From Acidobacteria bacterium Ga0074141 (lineage in GTDB: Bacteria > Acidobacteriota > Blastocatellia > Pyrinomonadales > Pyrinomonadaceae), in assembly GCA_001464665.1 (NCBI GenBank), contig LNDP01000025.1, positions 248,001 to 312,000 on the forward strand: a DNA stretch of 64,000 nucleotides. Reading direction: 5' to 3'. The notes under the pieces were generated by a model, which did no database searches, was not told the DNA's origin, and worked only from the letters and a program-made list of their open reading frames with translations. The position numbers were made by a program, and so were the translations under genes. Shown one piece after another: positions 24,874-34,412 of this stretch (the first letter of the stretch is position 1; each line of letters starts with the position of its first letter).

Positions 24874-25119
24874 ATGAAAAGAAACACTACGGTGCTTTTT
24901 CTCTGCGGGCTGTTCATCGTTGCCGATGTGATCATTTTTCGGCAAACAATGGAGCTCCGGGCAGATCTTAGTTGGGCGTTTCTTTCTTCGGTGCTTTTTA
25001 TGGAGACGCTGGCCGCACTGCTGCTCGTATGGCTTGGTTATATCGTCTTTCGTAAGAGCTTCCGAAGACAGAAAAAGCCAGTTAGCTCAAGAGAGCGTCT
25101 CGCAGTCGCTCGGTCGTAA
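24874..25119 (+). CDS. Small membrane protein, unknown
   Basis: 81 residues from ATG 24874, with GGAG four bases upstream (AGGAGACGT before the ATG). Two hydrophobic helices are at about 6-22 and 34-59 and the C-terminus is strongly basic (RKSFRRQKKPVSSRERLAVARS, in two blocks). It overlaps the convergent DUF167 gene by 38 bp. No family was recognised. Confidence 0.6.
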   Translation: MKRNTTVLFLCGLFIVADVIIFRQTMELRADLSWAFLSSVLFMETLAALLLVWLGYIVFRKSFRRQKKPVSSRERLAVARS

Positions 25120-25384
25120 CGCCGCTGACCCGAACGAGCTTGGTCCTTGAAGCGGAGCCCGAGACTATCTCGACCGCCGACCGAGGAACCGAAAGCCGCT
25201 TAGCGATCAGCCGAATAAGTACATCATTTGCCGCTCCATCCACCGGCGGTGAGGAAACTCTCACCCTCACCGCCCCGCCTATTTCACCCGCAATTTCAGT
25301 TCGCGAGGCACGAGGAATGACCCTTACCGAGAAGGTGACGCCGTCTTCTGATTCGCGTATCTCGATGGGCATCAGGCAGACCAT
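25082..25384 (-). CDS. DUF167 / YggU-family protein
   Basis: 100 residues of the YggU fold, with FSVRVIPRASRTEIAGEIGG, VRVSSPPVDGAANDVLIRLI and SAVEIVSGSASRTKLVRVSG. The function is unknown, although the gene travels with yggS and yggT in many genomes, as here. Its ATG shares a base with the yggT stop (TAATG), which fixes the start by coupling. Confidence 0.9.
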   Translation of the reverse strand: MVCLMPIEIRESEDGVTFSVRVIPRASRTEIAGEIGGAVRVRVSSPPVDGAANDVLIRLIAKRLSVPRSAVEIVSGSASRTKLVRVSGVTTERLRDALLS

Positions 25385-25995
25385 TACCGCACGAAAATCG
25401 CCATCACCGCCGCCTGCAGCAGGAATATCAGGATAAGGACGACCATCGGCGAGATGTCAAACATACCGATCGGCGGGATCAGCCGCTGAACCGGAAGCAT
25501 TATTGGGTCCGTCACCCGGCGGGCAAATGCGAAAAGCGTGTTGCTCGTATAGACGAACCACTGCGACACGAACCGCAAGACGATCATGAGCACGAACAAG
25601 CTGAGCAGGCCATAAAGGATATAGCCGATGGTCGCCTTTACGTTTCCACCGACGATGGAGGCAGAAAGCCCGTCGATGACGAAGAACGCATTGCCGATGA
25701 TCTGCGTGCTCAAGTAAGTAAGGACGAGAGCGATGAAGATAACGACGAGCGGTGCGAGCTTTATGTCAACGCGATAATTTGCGAGTAAGCGAGCCGCAGG
25801 GTATACGAACCGCTCCGTGATCTTACGGATCTTGAAACTAAATCTGCCAACCGTGCCAAACGGATTCGGGTCAGCATAGTTAAAGATAAGTCGGAGGATC
25901 AGCAGTGCCAGAAAAAGGAGAAATGCTCCCCAGATGACAAGCCGAACGATAGGATAAACGGTCAATGAAAGCATCGCGTTACTCAAAATACTCAA
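25384..25995 (-). CDS. YggT-family membrane protein
   Basis: 203 residues with two YGGT units, each a pair of hydrophobic helices. The second unit ends with [20 protein letters not shown] and the diagnostic [20 protein letters not shown]. Members are implicated in osmotic tolerance and cell-division protein placement. Its start overlaps the yggS stop by 4 bp and its end overlaps DUF167, forming a three-gene operon. Confidence 0.9.
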   Translation of the reverse strand: MSILSNAMLSLTVYPIVRLVIWGAFLLFLALLILRLIFNYADPNPFGTVGRFSFKIRKITERFVYPAARLLANYRVDIKLAPLVVIFIALVLTYLSTQIIGNAFFVIDGLSASIVGGNVKATIGYILYGLLSLFVLMIVLRFVSQWFVYTSNTLFAFARRVTDPIMLPVQRLIPPIGMFDISPMVVLILIFLLQAAVMAIFVR

Positions 25996-26690
25996 TTTCT
26001 TTCGCCGAAGATCGCAGTTCCGACGCGAACCATGGTCGCCCCTTCTTCGATCGCCACCTCAAGATCGTGCGTCATTCCCATCGAGAGCTCGCCGTCGCCG
26101 GCGGTGAAGGCCCCTTCATCCCGCAGTCGGTCGCGAATTGCACGAAGCCTTTGGAAGAAAGGGCGAGCATCTTCTGGGTCATCAAAGAACGGCGGCAGGG
26201 CCATTAGACCGACAAATCGCAAATGTTCGCACCGCTTCAATACCTCGACCAAGAGCTGAAGCTGAGTTTCCGCAACGCCGGACTTTGTCTCTTCGCCTGC
26301 AAGGTCGACCTGAATAAGAACGTCGAGCGTCCACTTGCCCTCCTCGCCGCAGATGCGTTCGAGACGATGGACAAGCTCCGGCGAATCGATGGAATGTATG
26401 ACGTCGAAAAGCTGAACGGCAGAACGGGCCTTATTTTTCTGGAGATGGCCGATGAGGTGCCATTCGGCGCCTTCTTGGCCGATCTCGGAGATCTTTCCCT
26501 CAGCTTCCTGTACTTTGTTTTCGCCAAAGGCGTGGCAGCGGGCGGCGATCGCGTCACGCACCGCAGCGGCAGGTTTGGTTTTGCTTACGGCGATCAGCTT
26601 GACCTCGGCGGGGTCGCGTCCGGCACGTTTGGCAGCAAGCGTAATACGCCTTCGCACCTGGGTCAGATTACTTGCAATATCGGTCGTCAC
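25992..26690 (-). CDS. yggS: YggS/PLPBP pyridoxal-phosphate homeostasis protein
   Basis: 232 residues. The PLP-binding lysine is in [10 protein letters not shown] (Lys37). Other landmarks are [33 protein letters not shown] and the C-terminal [20 protein letters not shown] with [10 protein letters not shown]. It controls free pyridoxal phosphate without a known catalytic activity. It is the first gene of yggS-yggT-DUF167 and lies 33 bp downstream of thrA, so it may also be read from the thr transcript. Confidence 0.95.
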   Translation of the reverse strand: MTTDIASNLTQVRRRITLAAKRAGRDPAEVKLIAVSKTKPAAAVRDAIAARCHAFGENKVQEAEGKISEIGQEGAEWHLIGHLQKNKARSAVQLFDVIHSIDSPELVHRLERICGEEGKWTLDVLIQVDLAGEETKSGVAETQLQLLVEVLKRCEHLRFVGLMALPPFFDDPEDARPFFQRLRAIRDRLRDEGAFTAGDGELSMGMTHDLEVAIEEGATMVRVGTAIFGERN

Positions 26691-26723
26691 GGTTACATCT
26701 TAGCAAAAACTCACGCTGAGCAA

Positions 26724-29168
26724 TCAGGTCCGGGCCGCTCGGATGATATCGGCAAAAACGCCCGCGGCCGTAACGTCGGCACCCGCACCGGCACCTTTGA
26801 CGACCAAAGGTTGTTCGGAATATCGCGAGGTATAGAACAGAACTGCGTTGTCTTTTCCAGAAAGGCGGGCGAAGTCGTGCTCGGGGCCGATCGCCCGCAG
26901 CCCGATGGATGCATTGCCGCCATCGAGCGAGGCGATGAACTTGAGCATCTTTCCCTCGGAAGCGGCCGATTCGAAAAGCCCCTTGAAAACACTTTCTTGC
27001 TTGAGCATTTCGGAATAAAAATCTTCGACCGAGCCGGAAAGGCAAGTTTCGGGGAGAAAGCCATCGATCGCGACGTCTTCCATCTCGATGCTGTTGCCGG
27101 ACTCACGGGCGAGTATCAGGATCTTTCGGGCGACGTCTGTTCCGCTCAGGTCAAGCCGCGGGTCGGGCTCGGTGTAGCCCTCGGCCTGCGCTCGCCGGAC
27201 GACATCGGCGAACGGTTCGCTGCCGTCGTAATTGTTGAAGACAAAGTTCAACGTGCCGGAGAGAACGGCCTCGATTCGGTGAATACGGTCGCCGCTCCTT
27301 ATCAGGTCATTGAGGGTGTTGATGACGGGCAGACCGGCACCGACATTCGTCTCAAACAGGAAGTTGGAATTGAATTCGGAGGCGAGCGACTTAAGCTCGC
27401 GGTACCGCTCAAAGCCGGAGGAGCAGGCGATCTTGTTGCAGGCGACGACCGAGACACTCTTTGCGAGCAGACGCGAGTAAACGCCTACAACATCCTCACT
27501 CGCCGTCACGTCGACAAAGACAGAGTTGCGAAGATTCAGGTCAATTATCTCATCGGCGAACTCCGATATCGACATCTCGCCGGCTTTCTCGATTCGCGAA
27601 GTGACGTCCTCGAGCTCGATGCCTTCATCGGCGACCACTGCCCGGTTGCTCCGAGCGATGCCGACAACGCGTATGTTGATCCGAAGCATTTCGGAAAGAT
27701 GCTCGGCCTGCTGCCTGATCTGGCCGATCAACCGGCTGCCGACAGTTCCGACGCCAGCGATAAAGACATTGACCTGCTTGCGGCCATCGGAGAAGAACTC
27801 CTCGTGGAGCGAGTTGACTGCCTTGCGGACATCGGATGTTGTGATAACGGCGGAGATGTTCCGCTCCGAGGAACCCTGCGCAATTGCGTGTATGTTGATG
27901 CCGTTATGGCCGAGCGTCATGAACATCCGGCCGCTGACGCCGGTGTGTTCTTTCATATTGTCGCCGACGATGGCGAGGATGGAAAAACCGCTCTCGACCC
28001 GCAGCGGATCGATCTTGCCGAAGCTGATCTCGCCCTCGAACTCAGTGTCGACAACCTCCTTCGCGAGCGTGGCGAATCGCTCTTCGACCGCAACGCAGAT
28101 CGAGTGTTCGGAAGAGCTTTGAGTGATGAGAACAACGTTTATGCCGGCCCGGGAGAGAGCGTCGAAGAGCCGCTTCGAGAACCCCGGAACGCCGACCATT
28201 CCGCTGCCTTCGAGGCTCAGGACGGTAATGCCGTCGATACTGCTGATGCCGCGGATAATGTCGTTTCGGTCAGTGGAAACTGCTTCTACGAGCGTCCCTG
28301 GATCGGCGGGCTGAAAGGTGTTCTTGATCCGGAGCGGAATGCCCTTCGCCATCACGGGCTGGATCGTAGGCGGATAGAGAACCTTCGCTCCGAAATGCGA
28401 GAGTTCCATTGCCTCGAGATAGTTGATGCTTGGGATCTGGCGGACGTTTCGCACGTAGCGCGGATCGGCAGACATCATTCCGCTGACGTCGGTCCATATC
28501 TCAAGAAGATCGGCATCCAACGCAGCGGCGACGAGAGCGGCCGTATAATCCGAACCGCCTCGGCCGAGCGTCGTGGTCGAGCCGTCCGCGGCGGAACCGA
28601 TGAAGCCCGGAAAGATCAGGATACGGGATTCCGATGATGCAATATGCTCTTGTAGATTTGAATAGGTACGGTTGATGTCGACCACGGCCGAACCATACCG
28701 CTTATCCGTCCGGATCATCTTGCGCGAATCGACCCATTCAACGCTGAGGTGTTCGTTCGTGAGCCTTTCATAAAGAATGCGTGACGAGACAAGTTCGCCA
28801 AAGCTGAGGATGCGGTCGAGCGTCCGGCCCGAAAGTTCGCCGACGCGGCGGACACCCTCGCATATGCTTTCGACCTCATCAACGGCATGGTCTATGAATT
28901 CGCTTAGCTCGACCGGCACAAACGCGGGAAACAGCGTCGAAACCGCGGTTTCGGTTTGCGATGCGATCTCATGAATCTTCTCAAGGTATCCGTCGTCGCC
29001 GGATTCCGCGAGCCGGCCGGCCTCGATGAGCCGGTCGGTCGTTCCCTGCAAGGCCGAAAGCACGACGGCGATCCTGTCTGTTTCGGAAGCCGCTTTGACC
29101 AGCGTGGCTACATTAGAGATACGCTCGGCCCCGGCGACCGACGATCCGCCAAACTTTAGCACTTTCAT
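26724..29168 (-). CDS. thrA: Bifunctional aspartate kinase / homoserine dehydrogenase
   Basis: 814 residues. The aspartate kinase half opens MKVLKFGGSSVAGAERI and contains TLGRGGSDYTAALVAAAL. Two ACT domains lie at about 310-455 (GMVGVPGFSKRLFDALS in the first). The NAD(P)-binding site of homoserine dehydrogenase begins near residue 465 (VFIAGVGTVGSRLIGQI), with ETNVGAGLPVINTLNDLI and YTEPDPRLDLSGTDVARK following. It catalyses the first and third steps from aspartate towards threonine and methionine. It overlaps thrC by 4 bp. ACT domains usually mean feedback by threonine. Confidence 0.97.
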   Translation of the reverse strand: MKVLKFGGSSVAGAERISNVATLVKAASETDRIAVVLSALQGTTDRLIEAGRLAESGDDGYLEKIHEIASQTETAVSTLFPAFVPVELSEFIDHAVDEVESICEGVRRVGELSGRTLDRILSFGELVSSRILYERLTNEHLSVEWVDSRKMIRTDKRYGSAVVDINRTYSNLQEHIASSESRILIFPGFIGSAADGSTTTLGRGGSDYTAALVAAALDADLLEIWTDVSGMMSADPRYVRNVRQIPSINYLEAMELSHFGAKVLYPPTIQPVMAKGIPLRIKNTFQPADPGTLVEAVSTDRNDIIRGISSIDGITVLSLEGSGMVGVPGFSKRLFDALSRAGINVVLITQSSSEHSICVAVEERFATLAKEVVDTEFEGEISFGKIDPLRVESGFSILAIVGDNMKEHTGVSGRMFMTLGHNGINIHAIAQGSSERNISAVITTSDVRKAVNSLHEEFFSDGRKQVNVFIAGVGTVGSRLIGQIRQQAEHLSEMLRINIRVVGIARSNRAVVADEGIELEDVTSRIEKAGEMSISEFADEIIDLNLRNSVFVDVTASEDVVGVYSRLLAKSVSVVACNKIACSSGFERYRELKSLASEFNSNFLFETNVGAGLPVINTLNDLIRSGDRIHRIEAVLSGTLNFVFNNYDGSEPFADVVRRAQAEGYTEPDPRLDLSGTDVARKILILARESGNSIEMEDVAIDGFLPETCLSGSVEDFYSEMLKQESVFKGLFESAASEGKMLKFIASLDGGNASIGLRAIGPEHDFARLSGKDNAVLFYTSRYSEQPLVVKGAGAGADVTAAGVFADIIRAART

Positions 29169-30457
29169 AGCGACTCCTTGATCATTTCGACCATTTCTTC
29201 GTAACTGCTGGTGATCTCAACCGCCCTTCGCTCGAGCATCTCGAGTTTGGCAACAGACTCGGGCACTGAAATGTTATTACCAAGTATGTCCGCGACTGAA
29301 TCGAACTTGACTGGATGAGCGGTTGAAAGAACAACGCCAACCTCATCTCGGGCCCGAGTGTGCGATCTCGTTAGGGCTCGGTAAGCAACGGCAGTGTGCG
29401 GATCCATCGTGTAACCGCAAACTTCGTGCACTTTTTTGATGGTCGCAGCCGTCTCTTCGTCCGAAATGCTGACCGCCGCCATATTCTCCCGAATACGGCC
29501 GATGTCATTGCCAAAAAGCTCACAAATCCTCGCGAGATTGCTGGGATCGCCCACATCCATCGCATTTGAGAGCGTCCTTCGGGAGGGCTCGGCATTGTAG
29601 TCGCCGGTCAAGAGATACCTCGGCACGACATCATTCGCATTGCACGCCGCGATGAAAGACTTCGCCTCCAACCCCGAGCTTTGTGCAAGCAAACCCGCGG
29701 CTATGTTGCCAAAATTGCCGCTCGGGACCGAAAAAACGACCCTTTTGCCTGCCAATTGCCGGATAGTCGTAAAATAATAGGTCTGCTGGGGCAGCCATCG
29801 GGCAATGTTTATCGAGTTTGCTGAGGTCAGGAAGTAATTGTGGCGGAGTGTCGGGTCCGCAAGAGCGGTTTTAGCGAGTTTTTGGCAGTCGTCAAACGAG
29901 CCCTGTACCTCCATTGTAATTACATTCGAAGCAGTTCGCGTTAACTGGAGCTCTTGAACGCGGCTTACCCGTCCTTTCGGGTACAAGATGACCACCGAAA
30001 CACCTTCAACTCCGGCAAATCCGTGTGCCACGGCACCGCCCGTATCTCCGGAGGTTGCGACGATGACTACCGCACGCTTACCGATCGAATTGGAAAAATG
30101 GCCTAGGCACCTGCTCATGAACCGTGCTCCGACGTCCTTAAACGCAAGTGTTGGCCCATGAAAAAGCTCAAGAACGAAAACGCCTGGTTCGATCTCAATC
30201 AGCGGGAAAGGAAAATTGATGGCTTCTTCGCAGATGGCCCGCAGGGCGTCATCGGTGATCTCGCCTGCAACATAGGCGTGCATCAGACGAAATACGGTCT
30301 CGGCTTCGCTGCCGGGCGACCAAGCCGACCCGGAGAGTTCGGAGAGATCCGGAATTTGCGAGGGAAAATATAGTCCGCCGTCCTCCGGCTGGCCCATAAG
30401 TAGTGCTTCCCGGAAACCGACGACGGCCGCTCGGCCGTTTGTGCTAAAGTATTGCAT
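29165..30457 (-). CDS. thrC: Threonine synthase
   Basis: 430 residues, the PLP enzyme that converts phosphohomoserine to threonine. The PLP lysine is Lys107 in HGPTLAFKDVGARFMSR, and VIVATSGDTGGAVAHGFAGV and FSVPSGNFGNIAAGLLA bind phosphate and cofactor. It opens MQYFSTNG with family-typical GLYFPSQIP. It precedes thrA with a 4-bp overlap and is divergent from thrB by 66 bp. No leader peptide fits in that 66-bp gap. Confidence 0.97.
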   Translation of the reverse strand: MQYFSTNGRAAVVGFREALLMGQPEDGGLYFPSQIPDLSELSGSAWSPGSEAETVFRLMHAYVAGEITDDALRAICEEAINFPFPLIEIEPGVFVLELFHGPTLAFKDVGARFMSRCLGHFSNSIGKRAVVIVATSGDTGGAVAHGFAGVEGVSVVILYPKGRVSRVQELQLTRTASNVITMEVQGSFDDCQKLAKTALADPTLRHNYFLTSANSINIARWLPQQTYYFTTIRQLAGKRVVFSVPSGNFGNIAAGLLAQSSGLEAKSFIAACNANDVVPRYLLTGDYNAEPSRRTLSNAMDVGDPSNLARICELFGNDIGRIRENMAAVSISDEETAATIKKVHEVCGYTMDPHTAVAYRALTRSHTRARDEVGVVLSTAHPVKFDSVADILGNNISVPESVAKLEMLERRAVEITSSYEEMVEMIKESL

Positions 30458-30523
30458 TCAAAAATGAGTGGGTGGCGTCTGCTCCGGAACAATGATATTA
30501 CGAACATCGCGGAATAGGGAAAT

Positions 30524-31441
30524 ATGAAAGAAGTAACGGTGCGAGCCCCGGCGACGGTCTCAAATGTAGTCTGCGGATTTGACTGCCTCGGCTTTGCGAT
30601 CGACGAACCGTTCGATGAGGTGACGGTCCGCAGGAGGGACGAGCCGGGCATAGCGATCGTTCACAAAGACGAATTTGGGTTGCCGACCGATCCGCGAGAG
30701 AACGTAGCCGGAGTTGCCGTCGAGGCGATGCTGGCAGAGGCGGGTGCGGACTTTGGGGTTGAGATCGAGATCGAAAAAGCGATCAAGCCGGGAAGCGGTA
30801 TCGGATCAAGCGGGGCAAGCTCTTGCGGAGCGGTGGTGGCGACGAACTGGCTGCTGGAAGAACAATTCCCAGCGGTGAAGTTGATCGAATTCGCGATGGA
30901 AGGCGAGCGGCTCGCCTCTGGTGCTCGCCACGCGGACAACGTTGCGCCGTGTATACTCGGCGGCTTTGTCTTGGTGCGTTCGATCGACCCGATCGATGTT
31001 GTTCGGCTCGATTTTCCGCCGCTGTTTGCGACTATCATTCATCCGCAGATCGAGGTCAAGACCGCCGAGGCACGAGCTGTCCTGCCCGACCTAGTGCCGC
31101 TCAGGTCGGCGGTCAGGAACTGGAGCAATCTCGGGGCTCTTGTTGCGGCGCTTGAGAAGGGCGATTACGAGCTCATCGGCCGCAGCCTTGTGGACGAAAT
31201 CGTCGAACCGGCCCGGCGAGGGTTGATACCGCAATTTGACGAAGCAAAAGCTGCCGGGCTCGCGGCCGGGGCGATCGGCGGCGGTATCTCGGGTTCAGGG
31301 CCGTCGATATTCATGCTGAGCAAAACGCGCGAGCGGGCGGAAATAGTCCGAGCGGCAATGGCTGAGGCGTACGAACAGACAGGAATTCCGTTCAATACCT
31401 ACGTCTCCGAGATCGGTCAGCAAGGGGCTTCGCTCCGGTAA
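30524..31441 (+). CDS. thrB: Homoserine kinase (GHMP family)
   Basis: 305 residues. The N-terminal VRAPATVSNVVCGFDCLGFA, the GHMP ATP loop PGSGIGSSGASSCGAVVATN (about 89-108) and the C-terminal AIGGGISGSGPSIFMLS are all present. It phosphorylates homoserine for threonine synthase. AGGG lies upstream of the ATG. Its orientation opposite to thrC-thrA, from a shared 66-bp region, is unlike the usual thrABC order. Confidence 0.96.
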   Translation: MKEVTVRAPATVSNVVCGFDCLGFAIDEPFDEVTVRRRDEPGIAIVHKDEFGLPTDPRENVAGVAVEAMLAEAGADFGVEIEIEKAIKPGSGIGSSGASSCGAVVATNWLLEEQFPAVKLIEFAMEGERLASGARHADNVAPCILGGFVLVRSIDPIDVVRLDFPPLFATIIHPQIEVKTAEARAVLPDLVPLRSAVRNWSNLGALVAALEKGDYELIGRSLVDEIVEPARRGLIPQFDEAKAAGLAAGAIGGGISGSGPSIFMLSKTRERAEIVRAAMAEAYEQTGIPFNTYVSEIGQQGASLR

Positions 31442-31506
31442 AATGTTAGCGGTCGCATTTTCCCGTGATGATCGTGAGCGAAATTGGTAGACTATAGCTA
31501 TAAGAC

Positions 31507-33765
31507 ATGTTGACGAAAGAACTCGAGAACACGCTCAGCTTCGCGGTCGATCAGGCGGTAACCCATCGCCACGAGTTCGTTACGCTTGAGCACTTGCTTT
31601 ACGCACTGCTTCACGACGGTGCGGCCCAAGAAATACTTTTCAATTGCGGCGCTCGGACCGATGAGATCGCCAATGCCCTGGAAGAGTATTTCGAGGGCGT
31701 GTTGGAAAAGCTGCCCGAAGGCGTAAAGGTTCTGCCGGAGCTAACGGGCACATTTCAATCAACGATAAACTACGCGATCCTTCAGGCCGAAGGCAGTGGC
31801 CAAAGAGCGGTAGATGCGGGAAATGTTCTCGCCGCTTTTTATCAGGCCGAGCAGAGCTACGCCGTATATCTTCTATTGCAACAGGGTATAACCCGACTCG
31901 ATATTCTCAACTACATCTCGCACGGCATCTCGAAGGTCGATACCTTTGGGCCAATGGACGACGAACCGGATTTTGACGACGACGATGATGAAAATCCGTT
32001 CGGTCCTCGGCGGCAAAAGCAGGCAAACCCGATCGAGAGCTTTACGGTCGAGCTCGTGGCGAAAGCAAAAGAGGGTGCCATCGATCCGATCGTCGGCCGC
32101 GAGGCAGAGATCGAGCGCACGATTCAGGTGCTCTGCCGCAGGAAGAAGAACAACCCGCTTTACGTAGGCGAACCCGGAGTTGGCAAGACCGCACTGGCCG
32201 AAGGCCTCGCACTAAAGATCGCAAACGGAGACGTGCCCGAGGTGTTGGCAGACGCAAAAATATTCGCCCTGGACATGGGAGCGGTCGTTGCCGGGACGCG
32301 TTACCGCGGCGACTTCGAACAGCGGTTCAAGGCAATAATAACCGAGCTCAAGAAACAAGAGAACGCCATCCTTTTTATTGACGAGATCCACACGATCGTC
32401 GGAGCCGGTGCGGTTTCAGGCGGAGCGATGGATGCCTCGAACATTCTGAAACCGGCTCTCGCCGCAGGCGAACTTCGCTGCATCGGCTCCACAACATTTG
32501 CCGAGTACAAAGCAGCATTTGACCGTGATCGTGCGCTTGCTCGCAGATTTCAAAAGATCGATATCGGTGAACCCACGATCGAGGAGACCTACAAAATACT
32601 CAAGGGCCTCAAGCGATTTTACGAAGAGCACCACGGCGTAAAGTATCCGAACGAAACTCTTCGAACGGCGTCTGAGCTTGCTGGCAAATATATCAACGAC
32701 CGCTTTCTTCCTGACAAGGCGATCGACGTGATCGACGAGGTCGGCGCCGCCGTCAAGCTTTTGCCCGAGAGCCGAAGGCCGAAGCGCGTCTCCGTTCAGA
32801 TGGTCGAGAACACCGTCGCACGAATGGCAAAGATCCCGCCGAAGACCGTTGTCGGCGACGAGAAGGAGCGGCTGAAGACGCTTCGAGAAGATCTCAGGCG
32901 ACATATTTTTGGACAGGACGTGGCGATCGACCGTGTGGTCGATGCGATCCAGATCTCGCGAGCCGGGCTTGGTCATGAGACGAAGCCGGTCGGCTCCTTC
33001 CTTTTCTCGGGTCCGACTGGTGTCGGCAAGACCGAACTTTCGAAGCAACTCGCCGAGCAGCTTGGCATCGAGTTCCTGAGGTTCGATATGAGTGAGTATG
33101 CCGAACCGCATACTATCTCGCGATTGATCGGTGCTCCGCCGGGATACGTTGGATTTGATCAGGGCGGTTTGCTGACCGAGGCGATCATGCGGACGCCGCA
33201 CGCCGTGCTGGTGCTCGATGAGATCGAGAAAGCACACCCGAACCTATTCAACCTTCTGCTCCAGGTGATGGACAACGCGACGCTTACCGACAACAACGGC
33301 AAGAAGGCGGACTTCCGAAACGTTATCCTGATAATGACGACCAACGCCGGTGCTCGCGAGCTATCAAGCGGCGGCATGGGTTTTAGGAATCAATCCGAAA
33401 CGAAAGGACAGGGAAAAGGAGCGATCGAGCGAACCTTTACACCGGAGTTCCGCAATCGGCTCGATGCCTGGGTAGCTTTCAAGCCGCTGGATCTCGAGGT
33501 CATCAAGTCGATCGTTGATAAGTTCATCAAGGAACTGAATGGACAGCTCGCAGAGAAGCGCGTTGTTGTAAAGCTTGATGATGCGGCTCGTGAATGGCTT
33601 GCTAAAAACGGCTTTGATGGCCGCTATGGGGCGCGTCCGATGGCACGGCTGATACATGAAAAAATAAAGCAGCCGCTCGCGAACGAGATCCTGTTCGGAA
33701 AGCTTACCGAAGGCGGGAGCGTGATGGTCGGAGAAGAGGGCGGCGAACTGCTACTTACATTCTGA
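31507..33765 (+). CDS. clpA: ATP-dependent Clp protease ATPase subunit ClpA
   Basis: 752 residues: N-terminal Clp repeat domain (1-145, with FVTLEHLLYALLHD), an acidic linker (DEPDFDDDDDENPFG), AAA+ module 1 with Walker A GEPGVGKT near 221 and Walker B ILFIDEIH near 288, then AAA+ module 2 with GPTGVGKT near 502. There is no ClpB-type coiled-coil insert, and the last part matches ClpA. It unfolds substrates for ClpP. The usual upstream clpS is absent: the preceding gene is thrB, 65 bp away. Confidence 0.96.
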   Translation: MLTKELENTLSFAVDQAVTHRHEFVTLEHLLYALLHDGAAQEILFNCGARTDEIANALEEYFEGVLEKLPEGVKVLPELTGTFQSTINYAILQAEGSGQRAVDAGNVLAAFYQAEQSYAVYLLLQQGITRLDILNYISHGISKVDTFGPMDDEPDFDDDDDENPFGPRRQKQANPIESFTVELVAKAKEGAIDPIVGREAEIERTIQVLCRRKKNNPLYVGEPGVGKTALAEGLALKIANGDVPEVLADAKIFALDMGAVVAGTRYRGDFEQRFKAIITELKKQENAILFIDEIHTIVGAGAVSGGAMDASNILKPALAAGELRCIGSTTFAEYKAAFDRDRALARRFQKIDIGEPTIEETYKILKGLKRFYEEHHGVKYPNETLRTASELAGKYINDRFLPDKAIDVIDEVGAAVKLLPESRRPKRVSVQMVENTVARMAKIPPKTVVGDEKERLKTLREDLRRHIFGQDVAIDRVVDAIQISRAGLGHETKPVGSFLFSGPTGVGKTELSKQLAEQLGIEFLRFDMSEYAEPHTISRLIGAPPGYVGFDQGGLLTEAIMRTPHAVLVLDEIEKAHPNLFNLLLQVMDNATLTDNNGKKADFRNVILIMTTNAGARELSSGGMGFRNQSETKGQGKGAIERTFTPEFRNRLDAWVAFKPLDLEVIKSIVDKFIKELNGQLAEKRVVVKLDDAAREWLAKNGFDGRYGARPMARLIHEKIKQPLANEILFGKLTEGGSVMVGEEGGELLLTF

Positions 33766-33788
33766 TCGACGCCTGAAGTAAAAATAAG

Positions 33789-33831
33789 AATGCCCGGCGA
33801 AGTCCATCGTTCGTCGGGCATTTGTGTTTTC
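33789..33831 (+). terminator. Intrinsic terminator of clpA
   Basis: A 13-bp stem (33789-33801 with 33810-33822; one G-T pair) is followed by TTTGTGTTTT. It ends about 20 bases before the stop of the convergent histone-like gene and may serve both strands. Confidence 0.85.
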
Positions 33832-33850
33832 CTTGGGGTGAAGTAGCGAG

Positions 33851-34195
33851 CTACTTTTTCTTTGCGGCCGGCTTCTTGGCCGGAGCTGCCTTCTTAGCAG
33901 GTGCTGCCTTCTTCGGAGCCGCTGCCTTTTTAGCCGGAGCTGCTGCCTTCTTGGCCGGAGCCGCTTTCTTAGCAGGTGCTGCCTTCTTCGGAGCCGCTGC
34001 CTTTTTAGCCGGAGCTGCTTTCTTAGCAGGTGCTGCCTTCTTTGGAGCCGCTGCCTTTTTGGCCGGAGCCGCCTTCTTAGCAGGTGCTGCCTTCTTCGGA
34101 GCTACGGCTTTCTTGGCCGGAGCTGCTGCCTTTTTCGGAGCTGCGGCTTTCTTCGCCGGAGCTTTCTTTGCTGCTGGTTTTTTTGTTGCTGCCAT
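33851..34195 (-). CDS. Lys/Ala/Pro-rich histone H1-like protein
   Basis: 114 residues composed almost only of Ala, Lys and Pro, in AAPAKKAAPAKKAAAPKK-type units. The DNA repeats with a 54-bp period (18 residues; TTCTTAGCAG starts at 33966, 34020 and 34074, with an earlier copy 75 bp before). There is no folded domain. Such proteins resemble the C-terminal tail of histone H1 and condense DNA in several bacteria. It stands alone, after an AT-rich upstream region (34196-34310). Confidence 0.8.
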   Translation of the reverse strand: MAATKKPAAKKAPAKKAAAPKKAAAPAKKAVAPKKAAPAKKAAPAKKAAAPKKAAPAKKAAPAKKAAAPKKAAPAKKAAPAKKAAAPAKKAAAPKKAAPAKKAAPAKKPAAKKK

Positions 34196-34412
34196 ATTTT
34201 CTTCTCAAGTCAAAGTTTGGATTAGGGTAAAGCAAAAACGGAACAGGTATAACGTAACATAAATTTATTCTTTTGTGTAAAGTTTTTCTTTAAGTTTTAA
34301 CCCGTATGTATAACTAAAAACGTGAGGTTACGTCGCAGGCGTCTTCGTTTCATCTGTTGCGCGTCGGTCTTCTGTGCTATCACAATCTGATATCGTCAGG
34401 ATCCGTCCGTTT

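Noticed and set aside
26223-28637. 804-codon plus-strand frame
   Set aside because: It is antisense to thrA and yggS, which have complete catalytic motifs. The frame stays open only because of codon bias.
30458-30523. Threonine leader peptide between thrC and thrB
   Set aside because: The 66-bp gap has no Thr/Ile-rich frame and no terminator hairpin on either strand.
33822-34262. 146-codon hydrophobic frame (FLAGAAF repeats)
   Set aside because: It is the antisense of the Lys/Ala/Pro repeats of the histone-like gene; the repeat alone generates it.
34196-34412. Gene in the AT-rich gap upstream of the histone-like gene
   Set aside because: The only frames are short or antisense to the serine hydrolase end. 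It more likely holds the promoter of the histone-like gene, but no clear boxes were found.
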